Origin: Thereva unica
Lineage: Eukaryota; Arthropoda; Insecta; Diptera; Therevidae
DNA: 64,000 nucleotides
Assembly (NCBI GenBank): GCA_949987705.1
Contig: OX465283.1
Coordinates: 158,301,850 to 158,365,849, forward strand
Direction of reading: 5' to 3'
In this document: in pieces, positions 1 to 12,640 of the stretch
How positions within the stretch are numbered: the first letter of the stretch is position 1
How the letters are laid out: every line of letters begins with the position of its first letter
Translations under genes and position numbers: made by a program
Notes under the pieces: model-generated
What the model was told of the DNA's origin: nothing
The model's input: the letters and a program-made list of their open reading frames with translations, nothing else
The model's database searches: none

Positions 1-379
1 GGCTCCTGAGAGCAGTCGTGCCTTCGGTCTGTTGAAAAGGAGTTCACTGGGACTCGATGATTTCAAAAATGAAGAGCAGAGATGCGACTGTCTGGAACTG
101 CTTGTTGCCCGGTCAGGATGGTCATTGTGACTCGACTTGTGACTTGTGTTTTCTTGTGCTTGGATTTCTGCTCCCCAGGGTGATGGTACTGTTCCTTCTA
201 GACTATAAAGGAGCTGATGCTGCCTCCCGACTGATGGGTCAAAAACTTTAGGCAGATTTGCGGCTATTTGGGTCTGCTGCTTGGCTTGACGGGGTTTTGT
301 CTGCCATTCTGTGTACGTCGGAATGGACTTGTAAAGAATATGGCTTCTCGCTCTCACACGTAACGTCGATTCACTTTCT

Positions 380-680
380 CTGGCCAGATTGAAGAGAAGA
401 TAGGATAAACAGTTGGAGTCCATTATAGATGTTGGCTGGTCTGGGCAATGTTCTTTACTTAGCCCGCCACATTTGCCATAATCGTATCAGTTTATGGATG
501 TTGAATTCTCTCATAGTTTTGGCAAGTCGTTCTCTTACTATGCTATCATAGGCAGCTTTAAAGCCTATGAAGAGGTGTTGAATTGAGTTTTGAACCTCGA
601 GACATTTTTCCATCACCTGATTTACGGTGAACATCTAGCCAGTTGTTGATTTGCCGGGCCAAAGCCACTCTGGTGTTGAC
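380..680 (-). pseudogene. RTE-type non-LTR reverse transcriptase fragment
   Basis: The minus-strand translation shows FTVNQVMEKCLEVQ followed by LFIGFKAAYDSIVRERL. This is the finger/palm block (FIDFKAAYDSI) of RTE-clade reverse transcriptases. The frame is then interrupted by a stop. The catalytic YADD region is not present. It is a short dead remnant. Confidence 0.65.
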
Positions 681-788
681 CTAGGATGGTTCTAACATAT
701 GGGGCCATCCTAAAGGGGAAATTGCAGTCTCGAAAAGTTAATGGAATGTTACTGGGTTTTGGGAATGCGTGGCGCGAACATTTTTTCT

Positions 789-1415
789 TCAATCTGCGCA
801 TGCAGTATATGTTTTTGATAGGGTGTTCGGTCTATTATGGGTGTTGGGTCGGATCGTTCTTCGACACTGGTCTAGAAAATGTTGCCAAGAACACTGTCGG
901 ATCGTACACTTCGATAAACCCTGGGCAACATTCCACAGATATTCGGTAGTGGTTGGTATGTGGTCTAACCGGGCGGTATCGTACATATCGACACGGTATA
1001 GAAGATGACCTCTCCAAAAAGGCTGAATTTGGCCTGCTGAAGCGGTTTCTTTTATAGCTGGAAAGCTCGTCAAGGTAGGAAGCTTTAAAGCTTCGAAGTT
1101 AAGCTTTTGAAAGAAAGAATCGCCTTTCGTCGATTTGGTGGTTGAATATTTATTTTTCTGATTCAAAATATCATTCAAATGTTCAGCCCGATAGCGTCTG
1201 CAGGCATCAGATCGAATATCCAAATTTTCAATGACTTTTTGACAGGTTGCTGGAGTTATTTCACAAAATGCAACTTGAATGTTGTTTGTTAGATAATTAA
1301 TTGTTTTAATTGTTTGTGTCTTGCAAAAATGCAGTTTTCTCGAGTTGCTGTTATATATACCACCGTCTTGCTTGAAATAGACTACAAACACATCAATATG
1401 ATTGAAATTATCCAA
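789..1415 (-). other. Open frame of 208 codons, origin unknown, probably repeat-derived
   Basis: This is a long uninterrupted minus-strand frame with no recognised domain. Its 5' part (about 1245-1500) is related to a second sequence at about 20430-20700: both share a block around TTGCTGGAGTTATTTCACAA and another around GACATCTAGGCGT. It is therefore probably a dispersed repeat rather than a host gene. Its lower part, about 800-1050, has no parallel I can see. Confidence 0.3.
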
Positions 1416-1510
1416 GCTTCTACTAAAACAAAATGGCGTATCTCATTTAGAAAGACGTCAGTGCTGTACTGACATCTAGGCGTCATATTTGGAAGACTCT
1501 TTTGTTTTAA
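1200..1510. repeat. Dispersed repeat, copy 1 (copy 2 at about 20430-20700)
   Basis: Short conserved blocks shared in the same order with 20430-20700 include TGCTGGAGTTATTTCACAA, an AAACAAAATGGC block, GGAAAGACGTCA-type sequence and CTGACATCTAGGCGT. Spacing is similar, with divergence between blocks. The class is unknown. Confidence 0.55.
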
Positions 1511-2690
1511 AAATTTATCTAGTTTTGTTGCAGGTTATACAACTTGGACATGTTTTTTTTACGAAAAAATGTAAACCAGTCAAATCTAAACTACAGCAGT
1601 AAGATCCAAAAAGACATACTTTTAGTGAGATTTCAATTTAGTTATTTTTTTATTCAATTATATTTTTTTATGATTTCATAAAAGGACTTGAACCAAAAAG
1701 GGCAGCAAAAAGTATATCCCTTAACTTTCAACAACACAGCATCATCATCAAAAAATATCTAGATGCTGAGCCAATTATGTGATATCCGATATATAATATA
1801 CAAATTATTATATAAAAAACAAAACACGAAAACAATAAACAAAAAAACACATACACAGATGGATTTTGTAAATTTGTAAATTATAAGCCAATCCATTGTA
1901 AAACTTAAAATTGTTGATTTTTGTTTTGAAATGAGTTAAGTTAAATAATTTTAATTGGTTTTTTAATTAATTATTTTTTTTTAAAACAATTTTTACAAAA
2001 GATATAAATAACGCCGTTTTACAGTTTAATATTCTTAAAAAACAAAAATTCCACACCAATTACAATAGTTATAAACAAAAAATCTTTAGCCATTATCTTA
2101 TTGGTTTATAATTCACGATAATGAATTGTAATATTATAAATATTTGGGTGGGATGAATTATAAGACGATAAGAAATTGGATAAAGGCTTCCACTACACAC
2201 ACATAAACTAAACTACAATAGTCTTATAAATATCTAATAAAATAGATACAAAACCCAAAAAAAAATTATCCAAACAGTTTTTTTGGGTAGTTTTTACATG
2301 TACAAAAAAAATAATATAAAAGTATAAATATAAAGTAAAAAAATGGAAATAATCTAAGAGGGAATGCGGTACGCGGTACGGTAAGGACTACAACAAAAAT
2401 TCTGCACTTTCTCGATTTTAAAAATACAAGAAACATATTGCAAAATATTTAACTGTTATACGAGCTGAGAAATGAAAAAATTACTACAAAATATTAAATT
2501 TACTAAAAATAAAAAATACCAAAATATTCTTTTTTAATGTCTAGTATGTCAAATTTAACAAAATAGAAATACTACACTTATTGTATTTTAACAAAACCAA
2601 CAAACAACAACAAATCAAATGCTTTTATTTTATTACTTTATTAAGTAGTAGTTACACTTATACTTATGCGCGCTCTTAATTTGCCGATTT
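1510..2690. other. AT-rich, A-biased sequence without genes
   Basis: This is dominated by A-runs and AAAACAAAA-type low complexity on the plus strand. No open frame or repeat structure can be supported. Confidence 0.6.
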
Positions 2691-2693
2691 AAA

Positions 2694-3168
2694 AAGGTCG
2701 ATTCACCGCACTATACGGAACGTTAACGACACGTTACGGGAACGGCAACGGCACGTGAATTTTGTTTTTTATTCGCACTCACGGGCGGCGCTTTCATAGG
2801 TGTAAATGGTGCACATGCACCGGGCGCAATTTCAGTAATTAAGATTTTTAAAAAATCTAAGGCTTCGAAAAAAAAAATTGAAAAAGTGTTCCCGTGGCTT
2901 CATTGTCATATATTACAGGAAATTAACCTTCAATTTCATATATTAAAGAAACGCCACAGAGTTTTTGTGCCTTTTTCCATTCCAGAACAGAAATGATGGG
3001 GGCGCAATTTGGCATACTGCACCGTGCGCAAAGAAGTCAAACGCCGACCCTGCGTTGCCTATATATGTGAACGTGTAGTGCAAAATTCATAGAAGAATAT
3101 TTTGACGTGCCGTTGCCGTTCCGTGACGTGACGTGACATTGACGTTCCGTATAATGCGAATTGACCTT
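2694..3168. mobile_element. MITE of about 475 bp with about 65-bp terminal inverted repeats
   Basis: The left arm begins GGTCGATTC..TATACGGAACGTTAACG and includes GGAACGGCAACGGCACGT. The right arm (about 3100-3168) is its reverse complement with a few changes, ending GAATTGACC. The interior has no open frame. The flanks are A- or T-runs, so the target duplication cannot be called. The superfamily is not assigned. Confidence 0.7.
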
Positions 3169-4190
3169 TTATTTTTTAGACATAAATTATTCAAAATGAA
3201 ATTAAACAAAAAAAATAGCAATAGACCAATCAAACAAAATACAAATATCTTTATTGATTCCACTCAATTTACTTTGTCTCAATGTTTCAGGTGAACAACA
3301 AAAAAAATATATATGAAAAACACACAACCAAAAACAAACAAAAAAAAAATAAACAGAACAAATTAATAATAATAATAAATAATAACAAATATATAACAAA
3401 CAATATGAAAAAAATTCCAGAAAAGCACATACAGCGCTGTACTAAAAAAAAGATATGATTATTTTTTTTTTATATAATTTAAATTGTTATAAAATAACAC
3501 CACCACTACAAAACAAATAATTTCAATTGTATACAATATAACAGTCCAGTAAATATTTGCATAAGGGATAAACATTATTAATTAATAATGATTATTTTTT
3601 GCATTAATTTTAGCCTTACTTAAGGAGAAATTATAAAACAAATTATATTTCAGTTAACATTTTCGTTCATTTAATATAAACATAAATACAAACAACAAAA
3701 ACAATAGAACGGTCATATTAAATTTTTAAATTAGAAAAGTATTCAAATTTAAGATGGTGTTAAAGAGTACACTGCGTATATGCTGTGCGACTGAGAATTT
3801 TATATTTTATAAACAGTAGCAAGAGTGTGTATGTAGTTTCTATGAAATTTTTTTCTCTTTTAAAATCTTTTATAAATTTTAATTATATGGTTTTTTACTC
3901 ACTAATTTTACAAATTATTCAAACTACAAATGAGCTGAGACAGTCAGAAACCAAATTTCTTCCTTATCTTTAAAATAACCCAAAAATCCTAGTATCGTAC
4001 ATTATAATTTTCCAATTTGTTTCACTTACTCAATTTATTAGTTTTTGCAATCTCGATCCTGGCTTCTTGTAATATGGCAACACTAAGTTTTGAGCATCAT
4101 CCATCCTTCCCGTATCATCCATGTTCAACCTCGCTGTCATTATTCCAAAAATCCTACTTCGAAAAACCGAAAAGACTTGATAAGCTATTA
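3169..4190. other. A-rich unassigned sequence
   Basis: This has long A-rich low complexity to about 3760, then ordinary AT-rich DNA. No supported gene is present. Confidence 0.55.
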
Positions 4191-6310
4191 CTGAGCTTCC
4201 ATGCAGAGTTTATCCTGAGTTTACTCAGATTAAGCGCCCATGGAAACGGGAGCTGAAAAGAGTTTCGTTAAATCCAAGAAAACTCGACGAAAACAACTCG
4301 TACTGAGTTTTCAGTTTCCAGAAACAGTTAAACGTTTTCGTTAAATATTTTCAACTCTGCTCGACTCAACGAAAAATAAGTAGGTTGAACTGAGTTCACG
4401 CACCAAACTAAAAACGGCACACTGGCATAGCTGCAATAAGTGAAATTGTCGAGCCTCAGAAGAGACTACATTTAATAAATACTTTTAAAGAAAAACCTAT
4501 AATAAAATTAATTGATGGGAAAAGATAGAGGAAAACTGAAGGCAGCAAAAAAGTGCCATTTCATGTCAACTCACCTCAACTCGACTTCCATTGAAACTCG
4601 GTAAAATCAAATCATCTCACGAAACGTACGTTGAGCGCGGTTCTTTTCACATTTTTACGCTTAACGAAACTTAACGAAACAAATTATTACCGAGTTTCCA
4701 TGGGAGTCGAGTTGAGTTGAGGTTGAGTTGAAATGACACTTCAACTCAACGACTCAACTCTATGCGTTTCCATGGCTGACTTTTCTGCCTGTGTACAAAC
4801 AGCTGAATGTGTACTTGTATTAAGCAAGCAGCTGTTTTTAAATTTGACGTAATATTTTTGTTATTATAAAATAGCGATCATGGACCATAAAATTAATTTA
4901 TTGTGTTCGTTGTATAACAGAAATGTTATAAACAGGCGCGACATTTTGACTTTTTTAACATTTGACAATCCCGTTTGTAGTTGTGTGCGTGAACTCTGCT
5001 CAATCTACCTATTTTCGTTGAGTTGAGCAGAGTTGAAAATCTTTAACGAAAACTCTTGACTGCGACTGTTTCCATGGAGTTCAACTCGGGTTCAACTTTG
5101 GTTGAACTCTCATGGAAACTCAGTATATGACCGACGTACGACCAATATGACCAAGATGACATGCGTTTCTTTCGTGCATTATAGTTGGGCCTATAGAAGG
5201 AACAACAACAATCAGATGAAGTGGCACATAAAAAAATAATGGAGTTGGAGGAGATAACAAAGGACCTGGACACGAAAACTGATTTGAATCAGATATAGAA
5301 CACGAAAGCCTTTACATGAGCACATGTTAGTGTGTTTGGAGTGACTTTAATCCAGCCTATCATATTCAGATATCGAATCATATCTCTCACTTTGAGCTTC
5401 GAAATCTCTCCCAAGTTCTGTAAGTAAAGGTTTACAAATTCATGATGTTTGATCCTAGCAAAAGACAGACAACTTGAAAGAATATGTTGGTGTTGGGTTT
5501 TCTTTCTGGATGTATTTTTTGGAGGTTATTAAGGGCTCAACAATAGTTCATACAATGCATCTGATAGCTCTTGTTAGGCTGGAGGATATTCCACCACTTT
5601 CTGGTTGAGATCTGGGCATTGAAACCTGAGTTTAAATTAATTTTCTATATCATATAGTCTTCTACCATTCCCCCAGTATATTGCTTTGTCCAGACGTCTT
5701 CTCCACGCACTAGCCCACTTTTCGTAGCCTCAGATCCTTACAGACTGCGTGCTGCCTGATATATAGATTAGGAGGTAATAGATTGAGAATCATATTCACC
5801 TTCTCCGCTGCGATTTTCAACAGAGCCCCTATAACTCCATAACATGGCACTCATTCGACTACTTTGGATTTGTTATTTTCCTTTGCAAGGCCGGAAAATG
5901 AGAGTTATATGTATATCAGCACTGGTCTAATCCTAATTACTCACAGGTAGTGCCAACGACTCTATATGTCCATAGTACGCTTTACTTCATTCAGTGTGGC
6001 GTCAATCGATATATGTCTAGCATGCGTTCTAGGGTCTTGACAACCTATATCATCCTTTACCGTTTCGCCTACCTGCTTTCGAAATAAAGATCCTATTGAC
6101 TCTTGTCCAGTAGTGATGCATGTGGTTGTTGGGCAGGCAGTTCTTATAGATTCAGAACCATGAGCCATTAATATCACCCGTTTTCTGGAGCATAATTGCC
6201 TTTAACTAGACCTATTTACCTGGATTTAACGAAATTCCATGGGCGATTACCTCCGTTTCCATGAGCGATTACTCTGAGTAAACCCAGGATAAACTCTGCA
6301 CGGAAACAAA
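4190..6310. mobile_element. Nested foldback element with three sets of inverted repeats
   Basis: The outer arms are about 4190-4290 and 6215-6305 (CATGCAGAGTTTATCCTG..TTTACTCAG..CATGGAAACGG..TTTCGTTAAATCCA and its reverse complement). Middle arms are 4325-4400 and 4990-5062 (TTTTCAACTCTGCTC, CAACGAAAA). Inner arms are 4565-4616 and 4687-4740 (GTGCCATTTCATG..CAACTC, TTACCGAG). Many CAACTC/GAGTTG and GTTTCCATGG motifs recur. The interior holds a 48-codon frame (4880-5026). Sequence at 5300-5960 looks like another repeat. The element has no intact transposase. Confidence 0.6.
4880..5026 (+). other. Short open frame (48 codons) inside the nested foldback element
   Basis: It begins MDHKINLLCSLYNRNVINRR and reads on until the right middle arm supplies the stop. 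A second short readable stretch (DEVAHKKIMELEEITKD) lies at about 5216. Both may be remnants of a transposase or a captured exon. No family is recognised. Confidence 0.25.
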
Positions 6311-8292
6311 GTACGTTTAGCACCCTACAATGAGTTTTCACACACGGAACATAGTTATTGCAAATAAAATAGGTTTTAAAAATGAGAGCGCGAAGGGAAT
6401 GCAAGAACTTAACGAAACATTTTTTACGCAAAATGAAACGTATGAAAACTAATGGTGTAGCCGCAATTGGGGCGAAGGGCAAAACTCTAGCTACTGTCCA
6501 ATACATTTATAATACACACGATTCATATGAAATTGCTCAAAATTATACCACAGCGACGGCGACAAGTACGACCACTCTATTTAAGTCTTCGTAATTCGTA
6601 GCCGTCATCTGTCAAAGTTGTTTTGTGATTTTTTTATTCGACTTGAAACCATAGTACATTATTATGAGCAGTTCAAATAGTACAGTTCATCTGTACAATA
6701 ACTTCTTTTAGCCGTGAAATGTAAAAAACAAAAATTTAGTGATTTTCACCGCGAGAACCCCGTGGCCCCGTGGTAGTCGTCGCTATAGCTGTCGTCTCAA
6801 TTGTGTTTATGCAGTGACTATGTATACTACGTTCCTTATATCTCCTGCTTTGTTTAGCTCTGTTTTACTCTAAGAAGCAATTTTCATTTGTACAAATCCA
6901 TTTAAACTTCTTGTAGCATACAAGGGCTAAGGGTTAACTTCGTTGATGTCTAGGTCAAGAAAATTTCTATAAAAAATAAAAATTTAATAGACGGAAAAAT
7001 TAAAATTGGGGTTATAATCCACGTGCCTTACGAAAGTAGCATGGAAGTCTAAATCGCAGAATCAATAACGGTTGCCCTTAAAACTTATGATCATTCGCGA
7101 TTTATCTAATTAATGGTGCCGTTGAACCCTAAAATACGATTCGCAAATCATCACTCGATTGTAAATAAAACTTATCACTATCACCATGTTTGTATACAAT
7201 AACAATTTGTTTTGTTTGTTGATATTCCGTTTAAATTTTTCCCCCTGGAAGTCGTGCAGATTATAATCGATGAAATTGATGCACATTCCTCCATCTCATT
7301 TTACAAACCATTTCATCCATCTTGTTTGTTTCCTGCGACGTATGAGTATTTTTCTTGAAGAAAAAAGTAATAATTCCGCTTTTCCTGTCCAACACTATCT
7401 CCAAACCCCAAACAAATTGTTGTTTTGAATTTGTTGCTCATGCCTATGTTATGTGTTGAATAAAGTATTTTTGAAAATTATCTGAAAACATTTTATAATT
7501 TTCAATAAAATAATATCGATCAATAAAATTTAACTTAAATAAACCTAAAGCATTTTAAAAGAGGAAAAAATCATTATAATATAGTAAATATGCAAAATTA
7601 ACTCAATATCTCACACAGATACACAATAATCCTTTAATAAATCGGAGTGAGCTTGACAGGATTTCGAGAATATTCTTCGCTATTTCAACACTATTATTAT
7701 TGCAGAGTGAAATTCCGGATATATACATACATCAACATTAACAATTATTATTTAGTTTGAAATTGTACAAATTTTTATTTTTTAAATATTAATATTAATT
7801 CAAGCTCACTATTTTTAATTTTTCTAATTTATATTTTGTGTTTGATAATAGTTTTTAATTGAAAACTATAAATTAGGGCAACAACAACTGCGTTTCACCA
7901 AGACTGAATATTCAAAATCAGAAACGCAATTTCCCAAAAATAAATGAACAGATAATATACATACATAAAATCTCGTAGAGTTTTTTCGAAATAAAATTTT
8001 GGAAAATTAAAACTATGAAATTAATTATTTTATTATTTTTTATGGGTTTTACTTTTATTATAATTTCATAAAATGAAAAACGTCATTTACTCTTCAAATA
8101 AAGTGCATTTAAGAAAATTAACCACCGATTGAGTTCAAAAAAAAAACAAGAAGAAAAAAACACACACAGTTTTACATTCTATTTATTGTTAAAATGTTGT
8201 AAATTATTCGTTTTTATTCGTTGTCTGCATTCAGAAACAAAACAAAATAAGCCCAGAAAAACAAAAACAAAAATCTTTGCTTTATATTTATA
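6310..8292. other. AT-rich sequence without supported genes
   Basis: Short open frames such as 6382-6594 have no recognisable domain. The part after 7400 becomes A-rich low complexity on the plus strand. Confidence 0.5.
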
Positions 8293-8851
8293 GTTCAGTT
8301 AAGTGGTGCTGTCGCTGTGCATTTATGAAAACAGTCATTTTGTTTGTTCATTGTGTAGGGGGGTTGGTTGAGAGTATAAAACCGAGTTTTCGGGATGACA
8401 GTTGGGGCGTGATGATCGGCCGCCATCTTGTTTTGAATGGTGAAAAATGGTTTGTCTTATATGTCGGAAACCGTGAGATTTACAGAATTTTTATAAAAAT
8501 ATTTTTTTTAGATAATCAAATTATCTACAACTGCCGTAAATAATATTTTGCCGTAATATTAATATTAAAAGAGATATAGGCTAAAAATGATAAAATGTTT
8601 GGGGTTCATGAATTTTAAAGCGCTATAACTCTTTAATTATTGATTTTACATAAAAAATACCTTAGAGCATTTTGAATTTGGAATGACGCCATAAATCGAG
8701 TAGTATTCTATTCTCCGCCATCTTGATTTTAACAAACTTTACAAACTAAGCTGATTCTTTAGGTCACCCTAGATATTCTTTAACCAGGTTTTCTTCGCCA
8801 GTGAAATTTACTTGGCAAGCGGTCATCATCCATTCGGCAAACATGTCCAAA

Positions 8852-9926
8852 CTACCGTAGTCGAGGTTTTTGCATTTCTTCTTCGATCAGTGTCTGCTGA
8901 TCGCATCTTTGTCTAGCTGTCTCGTTTCGAAGGCGATCGCGTAGTGAGAAACCGAGGATCTGCCTCAAGCATCGCATTTGGAAGACCTCGAATGCTTCAC
9001 GCACAATCGCGTCGATCACAACGTTGAAGAGAAGTGGCGAAGCGACGTCTCCCTGTAGGACACCTTCTGGTTGAGGCATCGTACGACGCTTGGAGAAGCT
9101 GGAAGATTTTCAATAGCACGTGTTCGGTTTCCAAGATTCTCCACAAGCTGTTCCAATCGATGCAATCGAAAGCGGATTTGAAATCGATGAAAACGACGAC
9201 AGTTCGTTTGCCGCAACGAATTCTTTCTTCAATTAGCTGACGGAGTGCGAATATTTGATCAATGCATCTTCGATGTGGTCTAATCCCGCTTGTTCTTTCC
9301 GGCTCGTTTGCTCTCAACTATTCTTTAGCCTCGATTGTATGATTTTCGTAAACACTTTGCCAACGATCGAAAGGAGACTAATGCCACGACAATTCTTGCA
9401 TTCCCGACTGTCGCCTTTCTTCAAAATTGGGACAACGATCGCTTTCTTCCACGCCGAAGGGACACGAACCGTATGCCATATGTGTGTTATGAGGACACCT
9501 CCGGCTTTGATCATCTCAGCGGTTACTTGATCTATTCCCGACCCATTTTTCAGCGATTCTATTGCCGTCTTCACCTCAATGATTGTCGGTTCGGTATCTA
9601 GAAATTATGGCTGTCCGATAGTCGGCGGTTCGGGTGCTGGACTTTGTGGAGGATCGTGGTTGTACAGCTGGTGGAAGAATTCTCTCCACCACTGCAAGCG
9701 TTCATGGGGAGAAATGACAAAAGCTCCTTCCGACTAACCACCGGATTGTATGGCACAGCGTCCGGTACTCATGATGCCTCGACGCTGCACCATTCATCTC
9801 GGCCACAACGTTATTCCAGTGCGCTTCGCGTTCTGATTTCATTTGCTGTCGAACTTCTATGTTCAATCGTCGGTATTGCTCAAAGTAGACGTGGTCGCAG
9901 ACATTCTGCAAAGAAATCATTCCCAA
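8852..9926 (-). pseudogene. RTE-type retrotransposon fragment with deleted catalytic core
   Basis: Read on the minus strand it gives, in order: a linker (KSEREAHWNNVVAEMNGAASRHHEYRTL), then SLKNGSGIDQVTAEMIKAGG and WKKAIVVPILKKGDSRECKNCRGISLLS. Next come FRP-region GIRPHRRCIDQIFALRQL and FIDFKSAFDCIDW, then QGDVASPLLFNVVID joined directly to FEVFQMRCLRQILGFSLRDR. The order and motifs fit the RTE clade. The YADD catalytic block is missing between NVVIDAIVREA and FEVFQ, and there are frameshifts, so the copy is dead. It lies within the 8293-10798 foldback element. Confidence 0.8.
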
Positions 9927-10259
9927 AGCTCAGAAACTAAGTGTACTGCCAGAAATCCCACGCCCTCGGGTTAGTCCACCTAACGTTTTCATCATCCTCG
10001 CAAGTATCTGCTCAACGTTTTGTTCAGACATGATTCCTCTCCAAAAATTTACTACTGCGCCTAGTAGTAGTAAAGCGAACACCATTTGTAATATTCTCAA
10101 GTTCTTGTGGAGACATTTGGTGCAATTCCCGCATATCTTGTAGATAAAGGTGAGCAAACTTTATCTTCAGGCAGAGAACTTCTTCGTTTGCATTGCTACA
10201 AAATCAATAAGAACAACAACATTTTTAGTCCATATCTTTTTTATTATTAATATTACTAT

Positions 10260-10532
10260 CAGCCCTATCGGGAACTCCGCATGGAATCGAGTTTCAACGG
10301 AGCGAAAATTTCATCCGAATTAGTAGCTCGTCGGGAATTCCGCTGGAGTGACAAATGTGTTTTCTAATGTGTTAACCCGCTTTTGGTTATCGAAATTAGC
10401 TGTTCTATGTCAAAATTACATTTTGTATGCTTCAGAAAGAATACGATTTTTCATTTTTAAGAAATAGATGCCGATGTGAAAAGAATGGAATCGAAACAGA
10501 ATCGAATTAAAACGGAGTTCCCGATAAGGCTG
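10260..10532. mobile_element. 273-bp MITE nested in the foldback element
   Basis: The ends are CAGCCCTATCGGGAACTCCG and, inverted, CGGAGTTCCCGATAAGGCTG, a near-perfect 20-bp terminal repeat. TAT flanks both sides (10257-10259 and 10533-10535), consistent with a 3-bp target duplication. There is no open frame. Confidence 0.75.
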
Positions 10533-10798
10533 TATATTTACGAAAATTGTAGATAATTTGATTATCCAAAAAAATATTTTAACAAAAATTCTGTAGGTCT
10601 CACGATTTCCAAGATATAAGACAAATCATTTTTCACCACCCAAAACCAAGATGGCGACCGAACGTCACGCGTCATGTCTGGATCCCGAAAACTCGGTTTT
10701 ATACTCCCAACCAGCCCCCCTACACAGTGAACAAACAAAATTGCTATTTTCACAAAATGCACACAGACGACCCCTTTTTTGGCACCATTTTACTGAAC

Positions 10799-12089
10799 TA
10801 TTAAAATTTTTTAAATTTGAATTTTTTACACTCAAAATTCAAAGGAAAATATATCACCATATTGCAAAATTTCACATAAAGTTGCACTTAAAACAAAAAC
10901 AAAAAAATGAATATAAAATATAAAAAAAAAATTAAAGAAAATATAAAATTAAAAAATAAACGTACTTTTCGGGACCAAGATACAAGTATAAAATGAGAGT
11001 AAACTTCATATCCACTTCCTTAAAAAAAAATAATAAAAATTCGAAAATAATAAAAAAATGATGATAATATTTATAAACAGCAGTTTTAAAATCTGCACTA
11101 TATATAACATTTAAGAAATGGGCCCTATGTCACAAAACAAAAAAAAAAATAAATTATCACATGATATAAAAAATAAACAAAAAAATAAATAAATTCAAAA
11201 AATAAAAAAATCCTGTATGTTTGGCACATCGACCTAATTCATTACATGTTCCCGAACTATTTTATTTAAGAAGAAGAAGATGAAAAAATAAACTTAAAAC
11301 GCTTTGGATGTTTTCTTTATGTCTAAGCCTAAAAAAAATTCAAAATATAAAAAAATAAAAAATGAAAAATGAACACTAAATAAACAAAAATAAAAAAATA
11401 ATGGTAAGATATAAAAACGTATACATTTATAAGATATCTTTATATGGTGACTATATTGCCTTTTAAGTGTTTGAAAATTATCAAAATTAAGAATAAACAA
11501 AAAAAAAAAATAATGTTTTAAAAAAAATTAACTAAATTGTAAAATATGTGGATTGTTATTTATATTTATGATTTATAGGAAATATATTTAAAAAAACAAA
11601 AAACAAAAAAATAACGTATAAAGTGTTTATATAAGTAATGGCAAATATATTATTGATAATATGTAAAGCATGTTAAGTTTAATTCAAAAAAAGAACAGAA
11701 AGGATAACCAAGTAATGTAATATTGCATTGTGCGATTTACGTGCAGTTATTGTGTAAAGGGATTACTAGTAATGAACTCCTTTATTTTTTATTAAATTTT
11801 GCTTTATTCTTTTTTATAGGTTATGTATTATCTATCCAATATCTATATTGTAATATTATAGCAGCTACAAAATATTTCTTTCAACGCGGTATCATATTTT
11901 TATTGAATTTGGCTGGCATGTCAACAATCTGATATTTAAATAATCTATTTTCTTTACTGAATTGTTTCACCTTTAAGTATTTAAGTTAATTTTTAAGTCA
12001 ATGTTATTTCTAAGTTAGCTTTAATTAAATTCATAGCATCAATTCTACTCATTAAAATAAAATTAATACAAGCCCTATACAACAATTCA
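10799..12089. other. A-rich low-complexity sequence
   Basis: The plus strand is very A-rich (many AAAAAATAAA and AAACAAAA runs) to about 11720. No gene can be supported. Confidence 0.55.
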
Positions 12090-12640
12090 AAATGCAGAGT
12101 TCTTCACAATGGAAAATTATTCGACAGCTTTGAAGTGAGTTCAGGAGTACCACAAGGTGGCTTACTTACGCCATTACTATTTCTTATAGTAATAAATGAC
12201 ATCTTTGTCAGCGCTCTAGATAGCAGACCAGGTGGGGTAGAATGGGATTTCTAGACTGTCTTAAGGATCTCGACTGCGCGGATGATATCTGTTTGCTGGT
12301 TTACAGACATCAGGACTTCAAACATATGGTACAACAATTAGGCTGACAGAAAATAGTTCAGCAGGCTTAAGGCCGATTCGGAATGGAATCGGATTGACCG
12401 GACCTTCCGACGCGCAAACGAAAATCTAGCCAACCAGACCGCTGACTAGCTAGCTGACTGGAATCCGAAAGAACATGCCGAGCTGGAAGACCTAGAACAA
12501 CCTGAAGCAGAGCTGTATTAGCAGAGACAGCAACAATTGGGACATCCTGGACCGAGCTGAGAGCTGTCGCCCAAAACGGAGTCCGCCGGAAGGCTACTAT
12601 TTGCGACCTATGTTCCATGAGGAATCAAAGGGAAATAAGT
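12090..12640 (+). pseudogene. RTE-type reverse transcriptase and C-terminal fragment
   Basis: The plus-strand reading gives FEVSSGVPQGGLLTPLLFLIVINDI, then after a frame break CADDICLLV (the YADD site with Tyr changed to Cys). A C-terminal block follows: GRPRTTWSRAVLAETATIGTSWTELRAVAQN..RKATICDLCS. It has frame breaks and in-frame stops. The C-terminal RGRPxTTW..SW.E...AQ pattern is typical of RTE-clade elements in insects. Inactive. Confidence 0.75.

Larger units (their letters stand above)
8293..10798. mobile_element. 2.5-kb foldback DNA element with about 265-bp inverted arms and TA flanks
   Basis: Left arm 8293-8555 and right arm about 10545-10798 are inverted copies (GTTCAGT..TTTGTTTGTTCA..GTGTAGGGGGG..GAGTATAAAACC..GTTTTCGGGAT..CGCCATCTTG). 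The ends read GTTCAGT and ACTGAAC, both flanked by TA, which suggests a TA target duplication as in Tc1/mariner-like elements. It holds no transposase; the interior is filled by an RTE fragment and a smaller MITE. Confidence 0.75.

Noticed and set aside
12367..12618. Minus-strand open frame of 83 codons
   Set aside because: It is the antisense shadow of the RTE C-terminal coding (GRPRTTW...) on the plus strand.
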